DNA from: Neisseria musculi
Lineage (GTDB): Bacteria > Pseudomonadota > Gammaproteobacteria > Burkholderiales > Neisseriaceae
Direction of reading: 5' to 3'
DNA: 64,000 nucleotides
Assembly (NCBI RefSeq): GCF_014297595.2
Contig: NZ_CP060414.2
Span: 1,178,001-1,242,000 of the forward strand
Shown: piece by piece, positions 9,411 through 20,540 of the stretch
Position numbering within the stretch: the first letter of the stretch is position 1
Layout of the letters: the number at the start of each line of letters is the position of its first letter
Made by a program: the position numbers and the translations under genes
Notes under the pieces: generated by a model
Seen by the model: the letters and a program-made list of their open reading frames with translations, nothing else
Told to the model about the DNA's origin: nothing
Databases searched by the model: none

Positions 9411-9495
9411 TTTCGGAAAGCAATCAGATAACCAAACTTGTGTTTCTGTTTGTTTCGGCCGGCTGTCACGGCTCTGCGGCTGAAAGCCCCGGCGG

Positions 9496-9837
9496 TTAAT
9501 GGTGTTCGCGGGCGTGGTTGATGGTGTATTTCGGAATTTCCACCACCAAATCTTCACCTGCTACTTTGGCCTGGCAGCTCAGGCGCGACTCGGCTTCCAA
9601 GCCCCATGCTTGGTCGAGCAGGTCTTCTTCGATTTCGCCGGGTTCTTCCAAACTGCCGAAGCCTTTGCGCACAATCACATGGCAGGTGGTGCAGGCACAG
9701 GACTTTTCACAGGCGTGGTCGATTTCGATGTCGTTGGCAAGCAGCAGGTCGCAGATGGTTTGCCCCTGCGGCGCGTTTTCTATGGTTTTGCCTTCGGGGC
9801 AGAGTTCGGCATGGGGGAGTATGGTTACTTTCGGCAT
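9496..9837 (-). CDS. fdx: Isc-type [2Fe-2S] ferredoxin
   Basis: A 113-residue adrenodoxin-like ferredoxin of iron-sulfur cluster assembly. Cluster ligands are C43, C49, C52 and C88 (C-x5-C-x2-C-x35-C). The extra Cys47 matches the additional cysteine known in the E. coli protein. The C-terminal PKYTINH segment is family-typical. It lies downstream of hscA on the same strand with a 135-base gap that contains DUS sites, as in other isc/hsc clusters. It supplies electrons for assembly on IscU. Confidence 0.93.
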   Translation of the reverse strand: MPKVTILPHAELCPEGKTIENAPQGQTICDLLLANDIEIDHACEKSCACTTCHVIVRKGFGSLEEPGEIEEDLLDQAWGLEAESRLSCQAKVAGEDLVVEIPKYTINHAREHH

Positions 9838-9972
9838 GGTGTGTCGTTTCTTTCTGATAATAATGTTTTTGATTTCAATCGGGTAAAGTGGTGTTTTCAG
9901 ACGGCCGGGCGATTTGGCTGCACCGGCAATTTAAAATTTAAATTGACAGGCTTGCAAGGCCGTCTGAAACAG

Positions 9973-11835
9973 TCAGAGTTCTTCCACGTTTTTGCCCGCC
10001 AACGCCCGTTGGATGTTGCGGTTCATGCGTTTGGCGGCAAAATCATCGGTTGCCTGACCGAGCGCGGATACGGCGGCGCGGATGGTTTCGGCGCTGCCGG
10101 AGCGCATTTGGTTTTCCAATTCGGCAACGGCCGTCTGAACGGTTTGCAGGCTGTTTTTGTCGAGCAGATCGCCGTCAAGTTCGAGCGCGGCTTTCACGGC
10201 GGCAGCCAAGCCTTCGGCCTCCACCACGGCTTCGGCACGGGCGCGGGCGGCCATATCGTCCGAAGCGTTGGCCATGCTTTCTTTCAGCATGCGGGTGATG
10301 GTTTCATCGTCCAGCCCGTAAGAAGGCTTCACTTCGATTTGCGCCTGCACGCCGGTGGACTGTTCGCGGGCAGACACCGAAAGCAGGCCGTCTGTATCCA
10401 CCTGGAAGGTAACGCGGATGCGCGCGGCACCCGCCACCATCGGCGGAATGCCGCGCAGGGTAAATTTGGCGAGACTGCGGCAGTCGGCCACCAGCTCGCG
10501 CTCGCCCTGCACCACGTGAATGGTCATGGCGGTTTGTCCGTCTTTAAAGGTAGTGAAATCCTGTGCGCGGGCGGTGGGCAGGGTGCTGTTGCGCGGGATG
10601 ATTTTTTCTGCCAGCCCGCCGTAGGTTTCCAACCCCAGCGACAACGGGGTTACATCGAGCAGCAGCCATTGGCCGTTGCTTTTGTTGCCTGCCAGCACAT
10701 CGGCCTGCATGGCCGCGCCCAGTGCCACCACTTCGTCCGGGTTGAGATTATTGAGCGGTGTCTGTCCGAAAAAGGTGGCAACGGCCTGCTGGACATGTGG
10801 CATACGGGTGGCGCCGCCTACCATAATTACGCCTTTGATGTCGGATTTGGCTGCACCGGCATCTTTCAACGCCTGCTTCACCGGCTCTATGGTTTTAGCC
10901 ACCAGGTGTTGGGTGAGATTTTGGAATTCTTGGCGGGTAACGGTATGCTCTATTTCGCGGCCGTCTGAAAGCGTGGTGCGGATGGTGGTGCTGTTGCTTG
11001 CGGTTAACGCTTCTTTGGCGGCGCGGGCAAGGCTTAACAGCAATTGGCTGTCCTGCTCGTTGAGCTGCGAAAGTTGGTTTTGTTCGAGCAGGTGGCAGAA
11101 CAGGCGCTGGTCGAAATCATCGCCGCCCAGCGCGCTGTTGCCGCCGGTGGCTTTCACTGCAAACAATCCCTTCGATAATTGCAGCACGGATACGTCAAAT
11201 GTGCCGCCGCCGAGATCGTACACCACAAACATACCTTCGGAGGCATTGTCCAAACCGTAGGCGATGGCGGCGGCAGTCGGCTCGTTCAGCAGGCGCAAAA
11301 CATTCAAACCTGCCAGCCGCGCGGCATCTTTGGTGGCTTGACGTTGGGCATCATCAAAATAGGCAGGCACGGTAATCACTGCGCCGGTAAGTTGGCCGCC
11401 GAGTGCGTTTTCGGCGCGTGTTTTGAGGGTGCGCAGAATTTCGGCGGAAACGTCTATCGGTGTTTTTGCGCCTTGGCGGGTCTGCATCTCGATAATGCGC
11501 CCGTTGCTGCCGAAACGGTACGGCAGATAGTGGCTGCCCCCGCTGAGATCGGCCGGCGTGCGGCCGATTAAACGCTTGGCCGATGAAATGGTGTTGAGCG
11601 GGTCGGTTTTCTGGGCTTTGAGCGCATCGTGACCGGTTTCGGTGCGCGCTTCTTCGCAATAACGCACCACCGAAGGCAGGGAAACCCGGCCTTGTTTGTC
11701 GGCAATGCAGGCGGCGCTGCCGCTTTTTACGGTGGCAACCAGGCTGTTGGTGGTGCCCAAATCGATGCCTGCGGCCAAACGGTGCCGGTGCGGCGCAGCC
11801 GACATTCCGGGTTCGGCGATTTGCAGAAGTGCCAT
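9973..11835 (-). CDS. hscA: Fe-S chaperone HscA (Hsp70 family)
   Basis: A 620-residue Hsp70 specialised for releasing Fe-S clusters from IscU, with HscB as co-chaperone. Visible motifs are [13 protein letters not shown] (phosphate 1), [12 protein letters not shown] (phosphate 2) and [11 protein letters not shown] (adenosine site). The nucleotide domain covers about residues 20-385, followed by the substrate domain. The length equals the usual 620. An in-frame extension to 11880 exists, but the ATG at 11835 with AAGG upstream matches the family's N-terminus. fdx follows. hscB is about 12 kb away at 23452. Confidence 0.95.
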   Translation of the reverse strand: MALLQIAEPGMSAAPHRHRLAAGIDLGTTNSLVATVKSGSAACIADKQGRVSLPSVVRYCEEARTETGHDALKAQKTDPLNTISSAKRLIGRTPADLSGGSHYLPYRFGSNGRIIEMQTRQGAKTPIDVSAEILRTLKTRAENALGGQLTGAVITVPAYFDDAQRQATKDAARLAGLNVLRLLNEPTAAAIAYGLDNASEGMFVVYDLGGGTFDVSVLQLSKGLFAVKATGGNSALGGDDFDQRLFCHLLEQNQLSQLNEQDSQLLLSLARAAKEALTASNSTTIRTTLSDGREIEHTVTRQEFQNLTQHLVAKTIEPVKQALKDAGAAKSDIKGVIMVGGATRMPHVQQAVATFFGQTPLNNLNPDEVVALGAAMQADVLAGNKSNGQWLLLDVTPLSLGLETYGGLAEKIIPRNSTLPTARAQDFTTFKDGQTAMTIHVVQGERELVADCRSLAKFTLRGIPPMVAGAARIRVTFQVDTDGLLSVSAREQSTGVQAQIEVKPSYGLDDETITRMLKESMANASDDMAARARAEAVVEAEGLAAAVKAALELDGDLLDKNSLQTVQTAVAELENQMRSGSAETIRAAVSALGQATDDFAAKRMNRNIQRALAGKNVEEL

Positions 11836-12141
11836 GTTTTGTGTGCCTTTTTGGATAATCTGTTTTTTTAACCGGCACATATTCTAGCAGATTTAGCGCG
11901 GGTAGTTGAGTGAATCTGTCGGGAATAGCCGGCTACTATTTTTCAGACGGCCGCGGTTTCAAATATTTTTGAAATTTAACGATTGCCTAACCGCCAAAAT
12001 TTTTCTATTTGTAATTTACTTTCTTCATACATTACTGCACATTTCTTTACACGAAACCCAAATAATCCACAACAACTTTAGAATATCAAACAAACATTAT
12101 TGTTTGGCAGCAAAAGCGGTGTAGCAAGCCGCGGCAACATA

Positions 12142-12155
12142 TTGATATGAGTCAA
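12142..12155 (+). promoter_or_regulatory. Candidate FNR/CRP-family site
   Basis: TTGAT-ATGA-GTCAA matches the FNR consensus TTGAT-N4-ATCAA at nine of ten defined positions. Its centre (12148.5) is about 41.5 bases before a start predicted 7 bases after the TATTAT -10 box at 12178-12183. That is the spacing of class II FNR-activated promoters. It lies 69 bases before the maltose transporter start. Confidence 0.6.
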
Positions 12156-12177
12156 GATTTATCCGTAGAAATACTAC

Positions 12178-12183
12178 TATTAT
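12178..12183 (+). promoter_or_regulatory. Candidate -10 box of maltose operon
   Basis: TATTAT differs from TATAAT at one position. No good -35 hexamer is present, as expected if an activator bound at 12142-12155 replaces it. A strong CAGGAGAA ribosome site precedes the ATG at 12224. Confidence 0.5.
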
Positions 12184-12223
12184 TTTTGTTGGAAAATTAC
12201 TTATTTTACCCAGGAGAACCAAT

Positions 12224-13576
12224 ATGGCGGAACATCAAACCCCGTCTTCCAAACAAGGGCTGCCCGATCTCTCCAAAAGCATGATTTGGATGCTCAGCTT
12301 CGGTTTTTTGGGCGTTCAGACGGCCTTTACCCTGCAAAGCTCGCAAATGAGCCGCATCTTTCAAACACTCGGTGCAGACCCGCACGATTTGGGCTGGTTT
12401 TTTTTATTGCCCCCGCTGGCGGGCATGGTGGTGCAGCCCATTGTGGGCTATTACTCCGACCGCACATGGAACCCTAAACTGGGCGGCCGCCGCCTGCCTT
12501 ATTTGATTTACGGCACCTTGATTGCCGTTATCGTGATGATTTTGATGCCCAATTCAGGCAGTTTCGGCTTCGGTTACGCTTCTTTGACGGCGCTGCTGTT
12601 CGGTGCGCTGATGATTGCTTTGTTGGACGTTTCGTCAAATATGGCGATGCAGCCGTTTAAAATGATGGTCGGCGACATGGTTAACGACAAGCAGAAAAGC
12701 TATGCCTACGGTATTCAGAGCTTTTTATCCAATACCGGTGCGATTGTGGCGGCCATCCTGCCTTTTTTGTTTGCCTTTTGGGGCTTGGCCAATACGGCGC
12801 CCAAAGGCGTGGTGCCGCAAACGGTGGTGGTGTCGTTTTATGTGGGCGCGGTGCTGCTGGTGGTAACCAGTGCATTAACGGTATTCAAAGTAAAAGAATA
12901 CGACCCTGAAACCTATGCGCGCTACCACGGCATCGACCCGCAGGCCAATCATGGGAAAGTGAGCTGGGTGCAACTGCTGAAAGAGGCACCTAAAGCGTTT
13001 TGGACGGTGTCGCTGGTGCAGTTTTTCTGCTGGTTTGCTTTCCAATATATGTGGACTTATTCCGCAGGCGCAATTGCCGAAAATGTGTGGCAGACCACCG
13101 ATGCTTCTTCTTTGGGTTATCAGGAGGCGGGCAACTGGTACGGCGTTTTGGCGGCGGTTCAGTCTGTCGCTGCGGTAGTGTGTTCCTACGTTTTGGCCAA
13201 AGTGCCCAACCCATACCACAAACCGGCTTATTCGCTCTGCCTGGCACTGGGCGCTGCCGGCTTTTTCTCGGTGTTTGCGGTAACGAATCAATATGCACTG
13301 GTTTTGTCGTACATTTTGGTCGGCATCGCTTGGGCAGGCATCCTCACCTACCCGCTGACTATTGTTACCAATGCCTTGTCGGGCAAACACATGGGCACCT
13401 ATCTGGGGCTGTTCAACGGCTCAATCTGCCTGCCGCAGATTGTTGCCTCCCTGCTGAGCTTCGCTTTGTTCCCCATGCTGGGCGGCCATCAGGCGAATAT
13501 GTTTCTGGTGGCGGGCGCAATGTTGCTGGCCGGGGCGTTGTCGGTATTTCTGATTAAAGAAACGCACAGAGTCTAG
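12224..13576 (+). CDS. MFS maltose/sugar transporter
   Basis: A 450-residue major-facilitator protein with about twelve membrane helices. It resembles the SLC45/glycoside-pentoside-hexuronide type of sugar symporter: FGFLGVQTAF in helix 1, and DRTWNPKLGGRRLPYL in the loop between helices 2 and 3. It heads the galM-mapA-pgmB cluster, the known neisserial maltose locus, so maltose is the likely substrate. The start at 12224 has CAGGAGAACCA upstream. The galM start is 10 bases after its stop. Confidence 0.85.
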   Translation: MAEHQTPSSKQGLPDLSKSMIWMLSFGFLGVQTAFTLQSSQMSRIFQTLGADPHDLGWFFLLPPLAGMVVQPIVGYYSDRTWNPKLGGRRLPYLIYGTLIAVIVMILMPNSGSFGFGYASLTALLFGALMIALLDVSSNMAMQPFKMMVGDMVNDKQKSYAYGIQSFLSNTGAIVAAILPFLFAFWGLANTAPKGVVPQTVVVSFYVGAVLLVVTSALTVFKVKEYDPETYARYHGIDPQANHGKVSWVQLLKEAPKAFWTVSLVQFFCWFAFQYMWTYSAGAIAENVWQTTDASSLGYQEAGNWYGVLAAVQSVAAVVCSYVLAKVPNPYHKPAYSLCLALGAAGFFSVFAVTNQYALVLSYILVGIAWAGILTYPLTIVTNALSGKHMGTYLGLFNGSICLPQIVASLLSFALFPMLGGHQANMFLVAGAMLLAGALSVFLIKETHRV

Positions 13577-13585
13577 GAAGCCGCC

Positions 13586-14587
13586 ATGACTGCCGCACCT
13601 GTTTTTTTCGGCCGTGCCGGCGGCCGCGAGGTTTACAAATATGTGCTGCGCAACGCCCGGGGCACGCAGGCCGCCATTTTGACTCTGGGCGGGATTATTC
13701 AGGAATTTTCGATATGGCAAAACGGCGTGCGCCGCCAACTGGTAGTGTCGCTGGATAATGCCGAAAGCTATGTTTGCAACCCCTTTCAGATTAACAAGCA
13801 AATCGGGCGGGTGGCCGGACGCATTCAAAACGCATCTTTCGAAATCAACGGGCAGGTTTACCGGGTACCGGCCAACGAAGGCAGACACGCCCTGCACGGC
13901 GGCGCCAACGGCCTAGGGTCGCAAATATTGGAAGCAAGTGCCGCCGACCCGCAGGAGCTGGCGCTCTCTACCGTGCTGCGGGAGGCAACAGACGGCTATC
14001 CGAACAACCTCAACCTGACTATCCGCTACCGCCTCACCGATGATAACCGTTTGGAAGTGCATTACCATGCCGAGGCGGAAGGTGATACGGTTTTCGACCC
14101 CACCGTCCATATCTACTGGCAGCTTGCCGAAGGTTTGGGAAACGGCCGTTTGAACATACCGGCAGGCCGGCACATTCCCGCCGACAGCGAAAAATTACCC
14201 GCCTACCCGCCCTACCCCGAAAACGCGCTGTTTGATTTTTCAGACGGCCGCCAACTTGACGAAGCCGTTGCGCAACTGCGGGCAAACACGCCCCGGCAGG
14301 GATTTGACGATATTTATCAGGTCGAGCCCAACCTAAACCGGCCGGCCGCCGTTTTAGACACGGCCGATGGCTGCCGCATCAAAATTTTCAGCGACCGCAA
14401 CGGCCTGGTGCTGTTTACCGCCTGCCCGGCCGATCCGGCCAAACACAAACAGGGCATTTACGATACCTTGGCCACCGAAGCCCAAACGCTGCCAAACAGC
14501 CTGCACCGCCCCGAATTCGGAGAAATCCGTATGCGCGGCGGCGAAACCAAACAAACCACCATTGTTTACCAAATCGAAACCCATTGA
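13586..14587 (+). CDS. galM: Aldose 1-epimerase (mutarotase)
   Basis: A 333-residue GalM-type protein that interconverts alpha and beta anomers of aldoses. Family features include NKQIGRVAGRI near residue 75, the HALHGGANGLGSQ block with the catalytic histidine region (about 100-110), and HIYWQLAEG near 175. Here it probably supplies the right anomer of maltose or glucose to maltose phosphorylase. It sits in the operon between the transporter and mapA. Confidence 0.88.
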   Translation: MTAAPVFFGRAGGREVYKYVLRNARGTQAAILTLGGIIQEFSIWQNGVRRQLVVSLDNAESYVCNPFQINKQIGRVAGRIQNASFEINGQVYRVPANEGRHALHGGANGLGSQILEASAADPQELALSTVLREATDGYPNNLNLTIRYRLTDDNRLEVHYHAEAEGDTVFDPTVHIYWQLAEGLGNGRLNIPAGRHIPADSEKLPAYPPYPENALFDFSDGRQLDEAVAQLRANTPRQGFDDIYQVEPNLNRPAAVLDTADGCRIKIFSDRNGLVLFTACPADPAKHKQGIYDTLATEAQTLPNSLHRPEFGEIRMRGGETKQTTIVYQIETH

Positions 14588-14602
14588 ACAAAGGAAACCG
14601 CT

Positions 14603-16864
14603 ATGTACACCCGAATCATGGACGTGCACACTTGGAAAATCCAGTCTTCGCGCTTAGAAAAAGAACACAAACGCCTGCAGGAAAGCCTGACCAGCCTCGG
14701 CAACGGCTATATGGGCGTGCGCGGCAATTTTGAAGAAAGTTATTCCGCCGACAGCCACTTGGGCACCTACATCGCCGGCGTATGGTTTCCCGACAAAACC
14801 CGTGTCGGCTGGTGGAAAAACGGCTATCCGAAATATTTCGGCAAAGCCATCAACGCCGTCAATTTTTTCAAAGCCAGAATTTTTGTTGACGGGCAGGAAG
14901 TTGATTTGGCAGCAAACGATGTTCGGGATTTTTCTGTGTGCCTCGATATGCAGACGGGCGTGCTGTGCCGCACGTTTACCGTGTCCGGCGTGAAATTTAC
15001 CGTTACCAAATTCTTGTCGGTGGCGCAAAAAGAGCTGGCATTCATCAAATGGGAAGCAGTTTCTGCAGACGGCGGCAGCCATCAGGTGAAAATCCAAGCC
15101 CTGATTGATGCCGATGTCCGCAATGAAGACGCCAACTATGAAGAGCAATTCTGGCAGGTGCTCAACCACGCGGCAGAAACCGGCGGCGCGCATCTCGCCG
15201 CGCAAACCGTTGCCAACCCGTTCGGCGTGCCTCAGTTTATCGTGAACGCACAGCAATCGTTTGCCGGCAACTTTAACGAAACAGGCCGTCTGAAAACCGA
15301 TTGGGAAGTGGGCAACACCTTTGAAGCGGAAGTCGGCACCGGCGTGAAAACTCTGGAAAAACGCGTAATCGTCACCACCAGCCGGGATTATGCCGGCCTG
15401 GCCGAAGCAGAAGCCGCCGCAGACAAATTGACCGCACAAATCCGCAACACTCCGTTCGAAGATTTGCTCAAAGCACACGAGCAAGGCTGGCTGCACCGCT
15501 GGGAAATCGCCGATGTGGTTATCGAGGGCAGCGATGAGGCGCAGCAAGGCATCCGTTTCAACCTGTTCCAATTATTCTCCACCTATTACGGTGAAGACGC
15601 GCGCCTGAACATCGGCCCCAAAGGCTTTACCGGCGAGAAATACGGCGGTGCCACCTATTGGGACACCGAAGCCTACGCCGTACCGCTCTATTTATCGCTG
15701 GCCGAGCCGGAAGTTACCCGCAACCTGCTCAAATACCGCCACAACCAACTGCCTCAGGCGCAGCACAATGCCCGCGAACAAGACTTGGCCGGCGCACTGT
15801 ATCCCATGGTTACCTTTACCGGCATCGAATGCCACAACGAATGGGAAATCACTTTTGAAGAAATCCACCGCAACGGCGCCATCCCCTACGCCATCTACAA
15901 CTACACCAACTACACCGGAGACGAAAGCTACCTTGCTAAAGAAGGTTTGGAAGTGTTGGTGGAAGTGTCGCGTTTTTGGGCAGACCGGGTGCATTATTCA
16001 AAACGCAACGGCAAATACATGATACACGGCGTTACCGGCCCCAACGAATACGAAAACAACATCAACAACAACTGGTACACCAACACCTTGGCGGTTTGGG
16101 TACTCGACTACACTCTCAAAGCGCTGGAAAAACACCCGCGCCCCGACTTGAACGTTACCGCCGCAGAAGCCGCCAAATGGCAGGACATTATCGCCAATAT
16201 GTATTACCCCTACGATGAAGAGCTGGCCGTTTTCGTACAGCACGATGGCTTCCTCGACAAAGACATCCGCCCTGCGGCCGACCTGAAACCCGAAGATTTG
16301 CCGCTCAACCAAAAATGGTCGTGGGATAAAATCCTGCGTTCGCCGTTTATCAAACAGGCCGATGTTTTGCAGGGCATTTATTTCTTCGGCGACCGTTTCA
16401 GCCTTGATGAAAAACGGCGCAATTTCGAATTCTACGAACCGCTGACCGTGCACGAAAGTTCGCTTTCCCCGTCTGTCCACGCCATTCTGGCCGCCGAACT
16501 CGGCATGGAGGCCAAAGCGGTGGAAATGTACGGGCGCACGGCCCGCCTCGATCTCGACAACTATAACAACGATACCGGCGACGGCCTGCACATCACCTCC
16601 ATGACCGGTTCGTGGCTGACCATCGTGCAAGGTTTCGCCCAAATGAAAACTTGGAACGGCAAGCTCAGCTTCGCCCCCTTCCTGCCGGCCGCATGGAAAG
16701 GCTACGCCTTCCATATCAACTACCGCGGCCGCCTGTTGAAAGTCGAAGTCGGCGGCAGCGTTACCCTCACCCTGCTCAAAGGCGAACCCATCGAAATCGA
16801 AGTGTACGGCAGCAAAGTGCTGCTCGAACGCAGCCACACCGCCCCTTTGGGCAGGAAAGGATAA
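14603..16864 (+). CDS. mapA: Maltose phosphorylase (GH65)
   Basis: A 753-residue glycoside hydrolase family 65 protein. It phosphorolyses maltose to glucose and beta-glucose-1-phosphate in the cytoplasm. The N-terminal beta domain (about 1-270) is followed by the (alpha/alpha)6 barrel with [12 protein letters not shown] and the [12 protein letters not shown] motif. E482 in GPNEYE is the expected catalytic acid. A small C-terminal beta domain ends the protein. AAGGAAA precedes the ATG at 14603. A second ATG five codons on is possible. Trehalose or kojibiose phosphorylase activity cannot be excluded, but pgmB and the transporter favour maltose. Confidence 0.9.
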   Translation: MYTRIMDVHTWKIQSSRLEKEHKRLQESLTSLGNGYMGVRGNFEESYSADSHLGTYIAGVWFPDKTRVGWWKNGYPKYFGKAINAVNFFKARIFVDGQEVDLAANDVRDFSVCLDMQTGVLCRTFTVSGVKFTVTKFLSVAQKELAFIKWEAVSADGGSHQVKIQALIDADVRNEDANYEEQFWQVLNHAAETGGAHLAAQTVANPFGVPQFIVNAQQSFAGNFNETGRLKTDWEVGNTFEAEVGTGVKTLEKRVIVTTSRDYAGLAEAEAAADKLTAQIRNTPFEDLLKAHEQGWLHRWEIADVVIEGSDEAQQGIRFNLFQLFSTYYGEDARLNIGPKGFTGEKYGGATYWDTEAYAVPLYLSLAEPEVTRNLLKYRHNQLPQAQHNAREQDLAGALYPMVTFTGIECHNEWEITFEEIHRNGAIPYAIYNYTNYTGDESYLAKEGLEVLVEVSRFWADRVHYSKRNGKYMIHGVTGPNEYENNINNNWYTNTLAVWVLDYTLKALEKHPRPDLNVTAAEAAKWQDIIANMYYPYDEELAVFVQHDGFLDKDIRPAADLKPEDLPLNQKWSWDKILRSPFIKQADVLQGIYFFGDRFSLDEKRRNFEFYEPLTVHESSLSPSVHAILAAELGMEAKAVEMYGRTARLDLDNYNNDTGDGLHITSMTGSWLTIVQGFAQMKTWNGKLSFAPFLPAAWKGYAFHINYRGRLLKVEVGGSVTLTLLKGEPIEIEVYGSKVLLERSHTAPLGRKG

Positions 16865-16868
16865 AGCA

Positions 16869-17543
16869 ATGACCTTCAAAGCCGTTTTATTCGATTTAGA
16901 CGGTGTCATCACCGACACTGCCGAGTATCACTATCTTGCCTGGAAAAAACTGGCCGACAGCCTGGGAATCACCATCGACCGCCGTTTCAACGAGCAGCTC
17001 AAAGGCGTATCCCGCGAAGATTCGCTGAAAAAAATCCTCGCCCACGGCGGCCTGCAAAACGCCTTTACGCCCGAAAGATTCGCCGGACTTCTCACGCAGA
17101 AAAACGACCGCTATGTCGAAATGATACAGGCCATTACCCCGGCCGATGTGTATCCGGGCATACTGGTGCTGTTGCAGAGCCTGAAGGCTGCCGGCAAAAA
17201 AATCGCTTTGGCCTCTGCCAGCAAAAACGGCCCCTTCCTACTCGAAAAAATGGCGCTGACCCCATACTTCGATGCCATCGCCGACCCTGCCAAAGTCGCC
17301 CTGTCCAAACCTGCACCCGATATTTTTCTGGCCGCGGCCAAAGGCACGGGCACGGCCATCGGAGAGTGTATCGGCATCGAAGACGCTGCGGCGGGCATCG
17401 CGGCCATCAAAGCGGCCGGCGCCCTGCCGGTCGGCGTGGGCAGCCCCGAACATTTGGGCAGCGATATTGCCGTGGTTGCCGACACCCGCAGCCTGACTCT
17501 CGACTATCTGCAACAGGTATGGGATAGCGCCTGCAGATTATAA
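16869..17543 (+). CDS. pgmB: Beta-phosphoglucomutase
   Basis: A 224-residue HAD-superfamily mutase converting beta-glucose-1-phosphate to glucose-6-phosphate. The N-terminal [18 protein letters not shown] contains the nucleophile Asp and acid/base Asp of the DxD motif. ASASKNGP supplies the motif II Ser, K is in [10 protein letters not shown], and GIEDAAAGI is motif III. The cap domain lies between residues of about 15 and 95. It follows mapA by 4 bases and completes the maltose route into glycolysis. Confidence 0.93.
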   Translation: MTFKAVLFDLDGVITDTAEYHYLAWKKLADSLGITIDRRFNEQLKGVSREDSLKKILAHGGLQNAFTPERFAGLLTQKNDRYVEMIQAITPADVYPGILVLLQSLKAAGKKIALASASKNGPFLLEKMALTPYFDAIADPAKVALSKPAPDIFLAAAKGTGTAIGECIGIEDAAAGIAAIKAAGALPVGVGSPEHLGSDIAVVADTRSLTLDYLQQVWDSACRL

Positions 17544-17560
17544 ACCTGCCTGCATACCGC

Positions 17561-17591
17561 AGGCCGTCTGAACACTGTTTTCAGACGGCCT
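17561..17591 (+). terminator. DUS-pair terminator after pgmB
   Basis: Arms AGGCCGTCTGAA (17561-17572) and its complement (17580-17591), with a 7-base loop, 17 bases after the pgmB stop. Likely end of the maltose operon transcript. Confidence 0.7.
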
Positions 17592-17799
17592 TTATGCATG
17601 GTACACAGCAGCCCATCCCTTGACATACAGAAATACAAACACCTTTATGGCAGCGGGTCAGGCCGTCTGAAACCGTTCACAAATTTGCATACCTTTGCCA
17701 TATTGTATCTTTGCGGCATCAAAGCTTTTTGAGACAATAACCGCGTTCTTCGGAACGAAACCGAAAAACAACACAAACCGCACTATCAAAGGAAAACCT

Positions 17800-18642
17800 G
17801 TGAAACGCATCTTTCTGTTTTTGCTGACCAACATTGCCGTTTTGGTCGTTATCAGCATCATTCTGAGCATACTCGGGGTGAATGCCGCCTCCAACGACAT
17901 GAGCAGCCTGCTGGTTTATTCGGCAGTTGTCGGCTTTACCGGTTCGATTATTTCGCTGTTGATGTCGAAAACCATTGCCAAACGCTCGGTCGGTGCCGAA
18001 GTCATCACCCAACCGCACAACGAAACCGAAGCATGGCTGCTGCAAACCGTTGAAAACCAAGCCCGCCAATGGAACCTGAAAACCCCCGAAGTAGCCATCT
18101 ACCACTCGCCCGAACCCAACGCCTTTGCCACGGGCGCCAGTAAAAACCACTCTTTGGTAGCCGTGAGCACCGGCCTGCTCGACCATATGACCCGCAACGA
18201 AGTAGAAGCCGTGCTCGCACACGAAATGGCGCACATCGGCAACGGCGATATGGTTACGCTCACGCTGATTCAGGGCGTAGTCAATACTTTCGTGGTATTT
18301 CTTGCCCGCGTGGTTTCCGGCATCGTGGCACGCAGCGGCAACGGCGAAACCTCGCAAGGCACTTATATGCTGGTGAGCATCGTTCTGCAAATCGTGTTCG
18401 GCTTTTTGGCCAACTTTATCGTTATGTGGTTCAGCCGCCAGCGTGAATACCGTGCCGATGCGGGAGCCGCCCGCCTGGTGGGCGCTCCCAAAATGATTGC
18501 CGCCCTGCAACGCCTGAAAGGCAATGCCGGCGACCTGCCCAAAGAAATGACCGCCATGGGCATCGCAGGCGGCACGCGCGATTCTTTGATGAGCACCCAC
18601 CCCACTTTAGACAACCGCATCGCCCGTTTGAAACAGCTGTAA
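17800..18642 (+). CDS. htpX: Membrane metalloprotease HtpX
   Basis: A 280-residue M48 zinc protease of the inner membrane, which degrades misfolded membrane proteins. Two N-terminal helices (about 3-27 and 38-58) precede the zinc motif HEMAH (141-145). The third ligand is E217 in REYRAD. Two further hydrophobic segments lie at about 150-175 and 190-212. The start is GTG at 17800, with AAAGGAAAA directly upstream. An ATG frame opening at 17695 would add a non-homologous extension. Confidence 0.93.
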   Translation: MKRIFLFLLTNIAVLVVISIILSILGVNAASNDMSSLLVYSAVVGFTGSIISLLMSKTIAKRSVGAEVITQPHNETEAWLLQTVENQARQWNLKTPEVAIYHSPEPNAFATGASKNHSLVAVSTGLLDHMTRNEVEAVLAHEMAHIGNGDMVTLTLIQGVVNTFVVFLARVVSGIVARSGNGETSQGTYMLVSIVLQIVFGFLANFIVMWFSRQREYRADAGAARLVGAPKMIAALQRLKGNAGDLPKEMTAMGIAGGTRDSLMSTHPTLDNRIARLKQL

Positions 18643-18663
18643 CCCCAACCGCCCGCGCTTGGG

Positions 18664-18733
18664 CATGATAACCAAGCCCTTAAGTCCGACATTGAAATTT
18701 CAATGGGATGTGGAACTTAAGGGCTTTGTCATG
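18664..18733. repeat. 70-bp imperfect palindrome, not DUS-based
   Basis: Outer arms CATGA, then AAGCCCTTAAGT (18674-18685) paired perfectly with 18715-18726, around the central perfect palindrome CATTGAAATTTCAATG (18690-18705). It lies 21 bases after the htpX stop. It could act as a terminator hairpin, but it resembles a small palindromic mobile sequence. Confidence 0.7.
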
Positions 18734-18912
18734 ACCCGTTCCGGCAATCAATAAAAGCCACGGTTTTTTTACTATACAGATGATTTATCCGGCTCAAACA
18801 GGTTTATCCGCCCCACGCCCGGAATACCCCAAATTACCCTTCTTCTCCGCCAACGTTTATCAAAGCAAACACCCTTTTGATTGAATTTTTGATTGAATAC
18901 AGCACGGGGCTG

Positions 18913-18947
18913 CAGGCCGTCTGAAAAACAGGTTTTCAGACGGCCTG
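18913..18947. terminator. DUS-pair hairpin
   Basis: Perfect 15-bp arms CAGGCCGTCTGAAAA (18913-18927) and complement (18933-18947), 5-base loop, then TTT. It lies between htpX and the aminotransferase gene. The rest of 18734-19244 holds nothing I recognise. Confidence 0.6.
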
Positions 18948-19244
18948 TTTGAATACCGGCCGGATTAACCGTATTTTTATAACCGGCCAATCAAAATAGG
19001 TGTCAGACGGGAAGCCGAAGGCAGAAAAACGGTGCCACACAACACGGTGCCGTGATGAGTTTAAAGCGGATCAGCCATGCAGCGGATAATCTGCAGGCTG
19101 CAAGCCCCCCTATAGCCACCAATCCACTTCATGTTTGCTGCCAACCCTCAAGCCTCAGCCAATGCAGCAATGTGCGGCAACAAAATTGTAAACCCCTGTC
19201 TCTTGTGCCAAAATATCTGCCACCCTCCCTACACAGGAAAACCC

Positions 19245-20453
19245 ATGTTCCGGCATATCGATTTCTACCCCGGCGACCCGATTTTGGGTTTGCTCGAAAC
19301 TTATCACAACGATCCGCGCAGCCACAAAGTGAATCTCGGCATCGGCATTTATTTCGATGAAAACGGCAAACTGACGTTGCCGGATTCGGTGCGTGCCGCC
19401 GAGGCAAGGCGTACCGCTGCCGCGCTACCGCGCCCCTATCTGCCGATGGAGGGCTTGGACGGCCTCCGCCGCGCGGTGCAGAAACTGCTGTTCGGCACCC
19501 ACTGCGCGGCTTTGAAAGAAAACCGTATCGCCACCATTCAAACCCTCGGCGGCTCCGGTGCGCTTAAAGTGGGTGCCGATTTTCTGCGCCGCTGGTTTCC
19601 CGAAGCCAAAGTTTATGTGAGCGATCCCACTTGGGACAACCACAAAGGCATTTTCGAGGGTGCAGGTTTTGAAGTCGGCACTTATCCTTACTACGATTCC
19701 GAAACCGGAGGCGTAAAATTCGAGGAAATGCTGGCGTTTTTCTTGAAACTGCCCGAACACAGCGTGCCGGTATTACACCCCTGCTGCCACAATCCTACCG
19801 GCGTGGATTTAAGCCCCGTACAATGGGACGCACTGCTCGAAATCGTGCAAACCCGCAAGCTGATTCCGTTTATGGACATGGCTTATCAGGGCTTCGGCGA
19901 AAATTTCGACAGCGATGCCTATGCTGTGCGCAAAGCCGCCGACATGGGCCTGCCGCTGTTGGTCGGCAATTCTTTTTCCAAAAACCTTTCACTGTATGGC
20001 GAACGCGCCGGCGGCCTGAGTGTGGTATGTTCCAGCCCCGAAGAAGCCGCCCTGGTGTTCGGCCAGCTCAAATTTACCGTACGCCGCATTTATTCCAGCC
20101 CGCCCGCACACGGCGGCTGTATCGCGGCAGAAGTGATGAATACGCCCGAGCTTTTCGCGCAATGGGAGCGCGAGGTGTGCACCATGCGCAACCGTATCCG
20201 CGCCATGCGGCAAAAACTGTATGAAGTGCTTTCTGAGAAAGTGCCTGATAAAAATTTCAATTATTTCATCACCCAACGCGGAATGTTCAGCTACACCGGC
20301 CTTTCTCCCGAACAGGTGCAGCGCCTGCAAAGCGAATTTGCAGTTTATCTGGTTGCCTCCGGCCGTATGTGTGTGGCAGGGCTCAACGGAAGTAATGCCG
20401 ATTATGTGGCCGATGCCTTTGCCGCCGTGTTAACCGGCCGGAAACCCGCCTGA
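19245..20453 (+). CDS. tyrB: Aromatic/aspartate aminotransferase, class I
   Basis: A 402-residue PLP-dependent aminotransferase of the AspC/TyrB group. The PLP Lys is K246 in [16 protein letters not shown]. Other motifs are [10 protein letters not shown] (about 101-110), CCHNPTG (PLP-ring contact) and DMAYQGFG. The ATG at 19245 has AGGAAA upstream; the frame upstream (from 19131) is not homologous. Whether aspartate or aromatic amino acids are preferred cannot be told from sequence, so the symbol is provisional. Confidence 0.85.
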   Translation: MFRHIDFYPGDPILGLLETYHNDPRSHKVNLGIGIYFDENGKLTLPDSVRAAEARRTAAALPRPYLPMEGLDGLRRAVQKLLFGTHCAALKENRIATIQTLGGSGALKVGADFLRRWFPEAKVYVSDPTWDNHKGIFEGAGFEVGTYPYYDSETGGVKFEEMLAFFLKLPEHSVPVLHPCCHNPTGVDLSPVQWDALLEIVQTRKLIPFMDMAYQGFGENFDSDAYAVRKAADMGLPLLVGNSFSKNLSLYGERAGGLSVVCSSPEEAALVFGQLKFTVRRIYSSPPAHGGCIAAEVMNTPELFAQWEREVCTMRNRIRAMRQKLYEVLSEKVPDKNFNYFITQRGMFSYTGLSPEQVQRLQSEFAVYLVASGRMCVAGLNGSNADYVADAFAAVLTGRKPA

Positions 20454-20467
20454 TTGCCGGTAAAAAT

Positions 20468-20508
20468 ATCGAGGCCGTCTGAAAGCAAAATGTTCAGACG
20501 GCCTCGAT
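20468..20508. terminator. Bidirectional DUS terminator
   Basis: Perfect 16-bp arms (20468-20483 and 20493-20508) built on AGGCCGTCTGAA, 9-base loop, between the convergent aminotransferase gene and bamD. T-rich DNA follows on the plus strand. Confidence 0.75.
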
Positions 20509-20540
20509 TATCTTTTTAACCCGGTTGCCCCAATCAGACC

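Noticed and set aside
9499..10968. 489-codon frame opposite fdx and hscA
   Set aside because: Spans two confident genes on the other strand and reads as shadow text.
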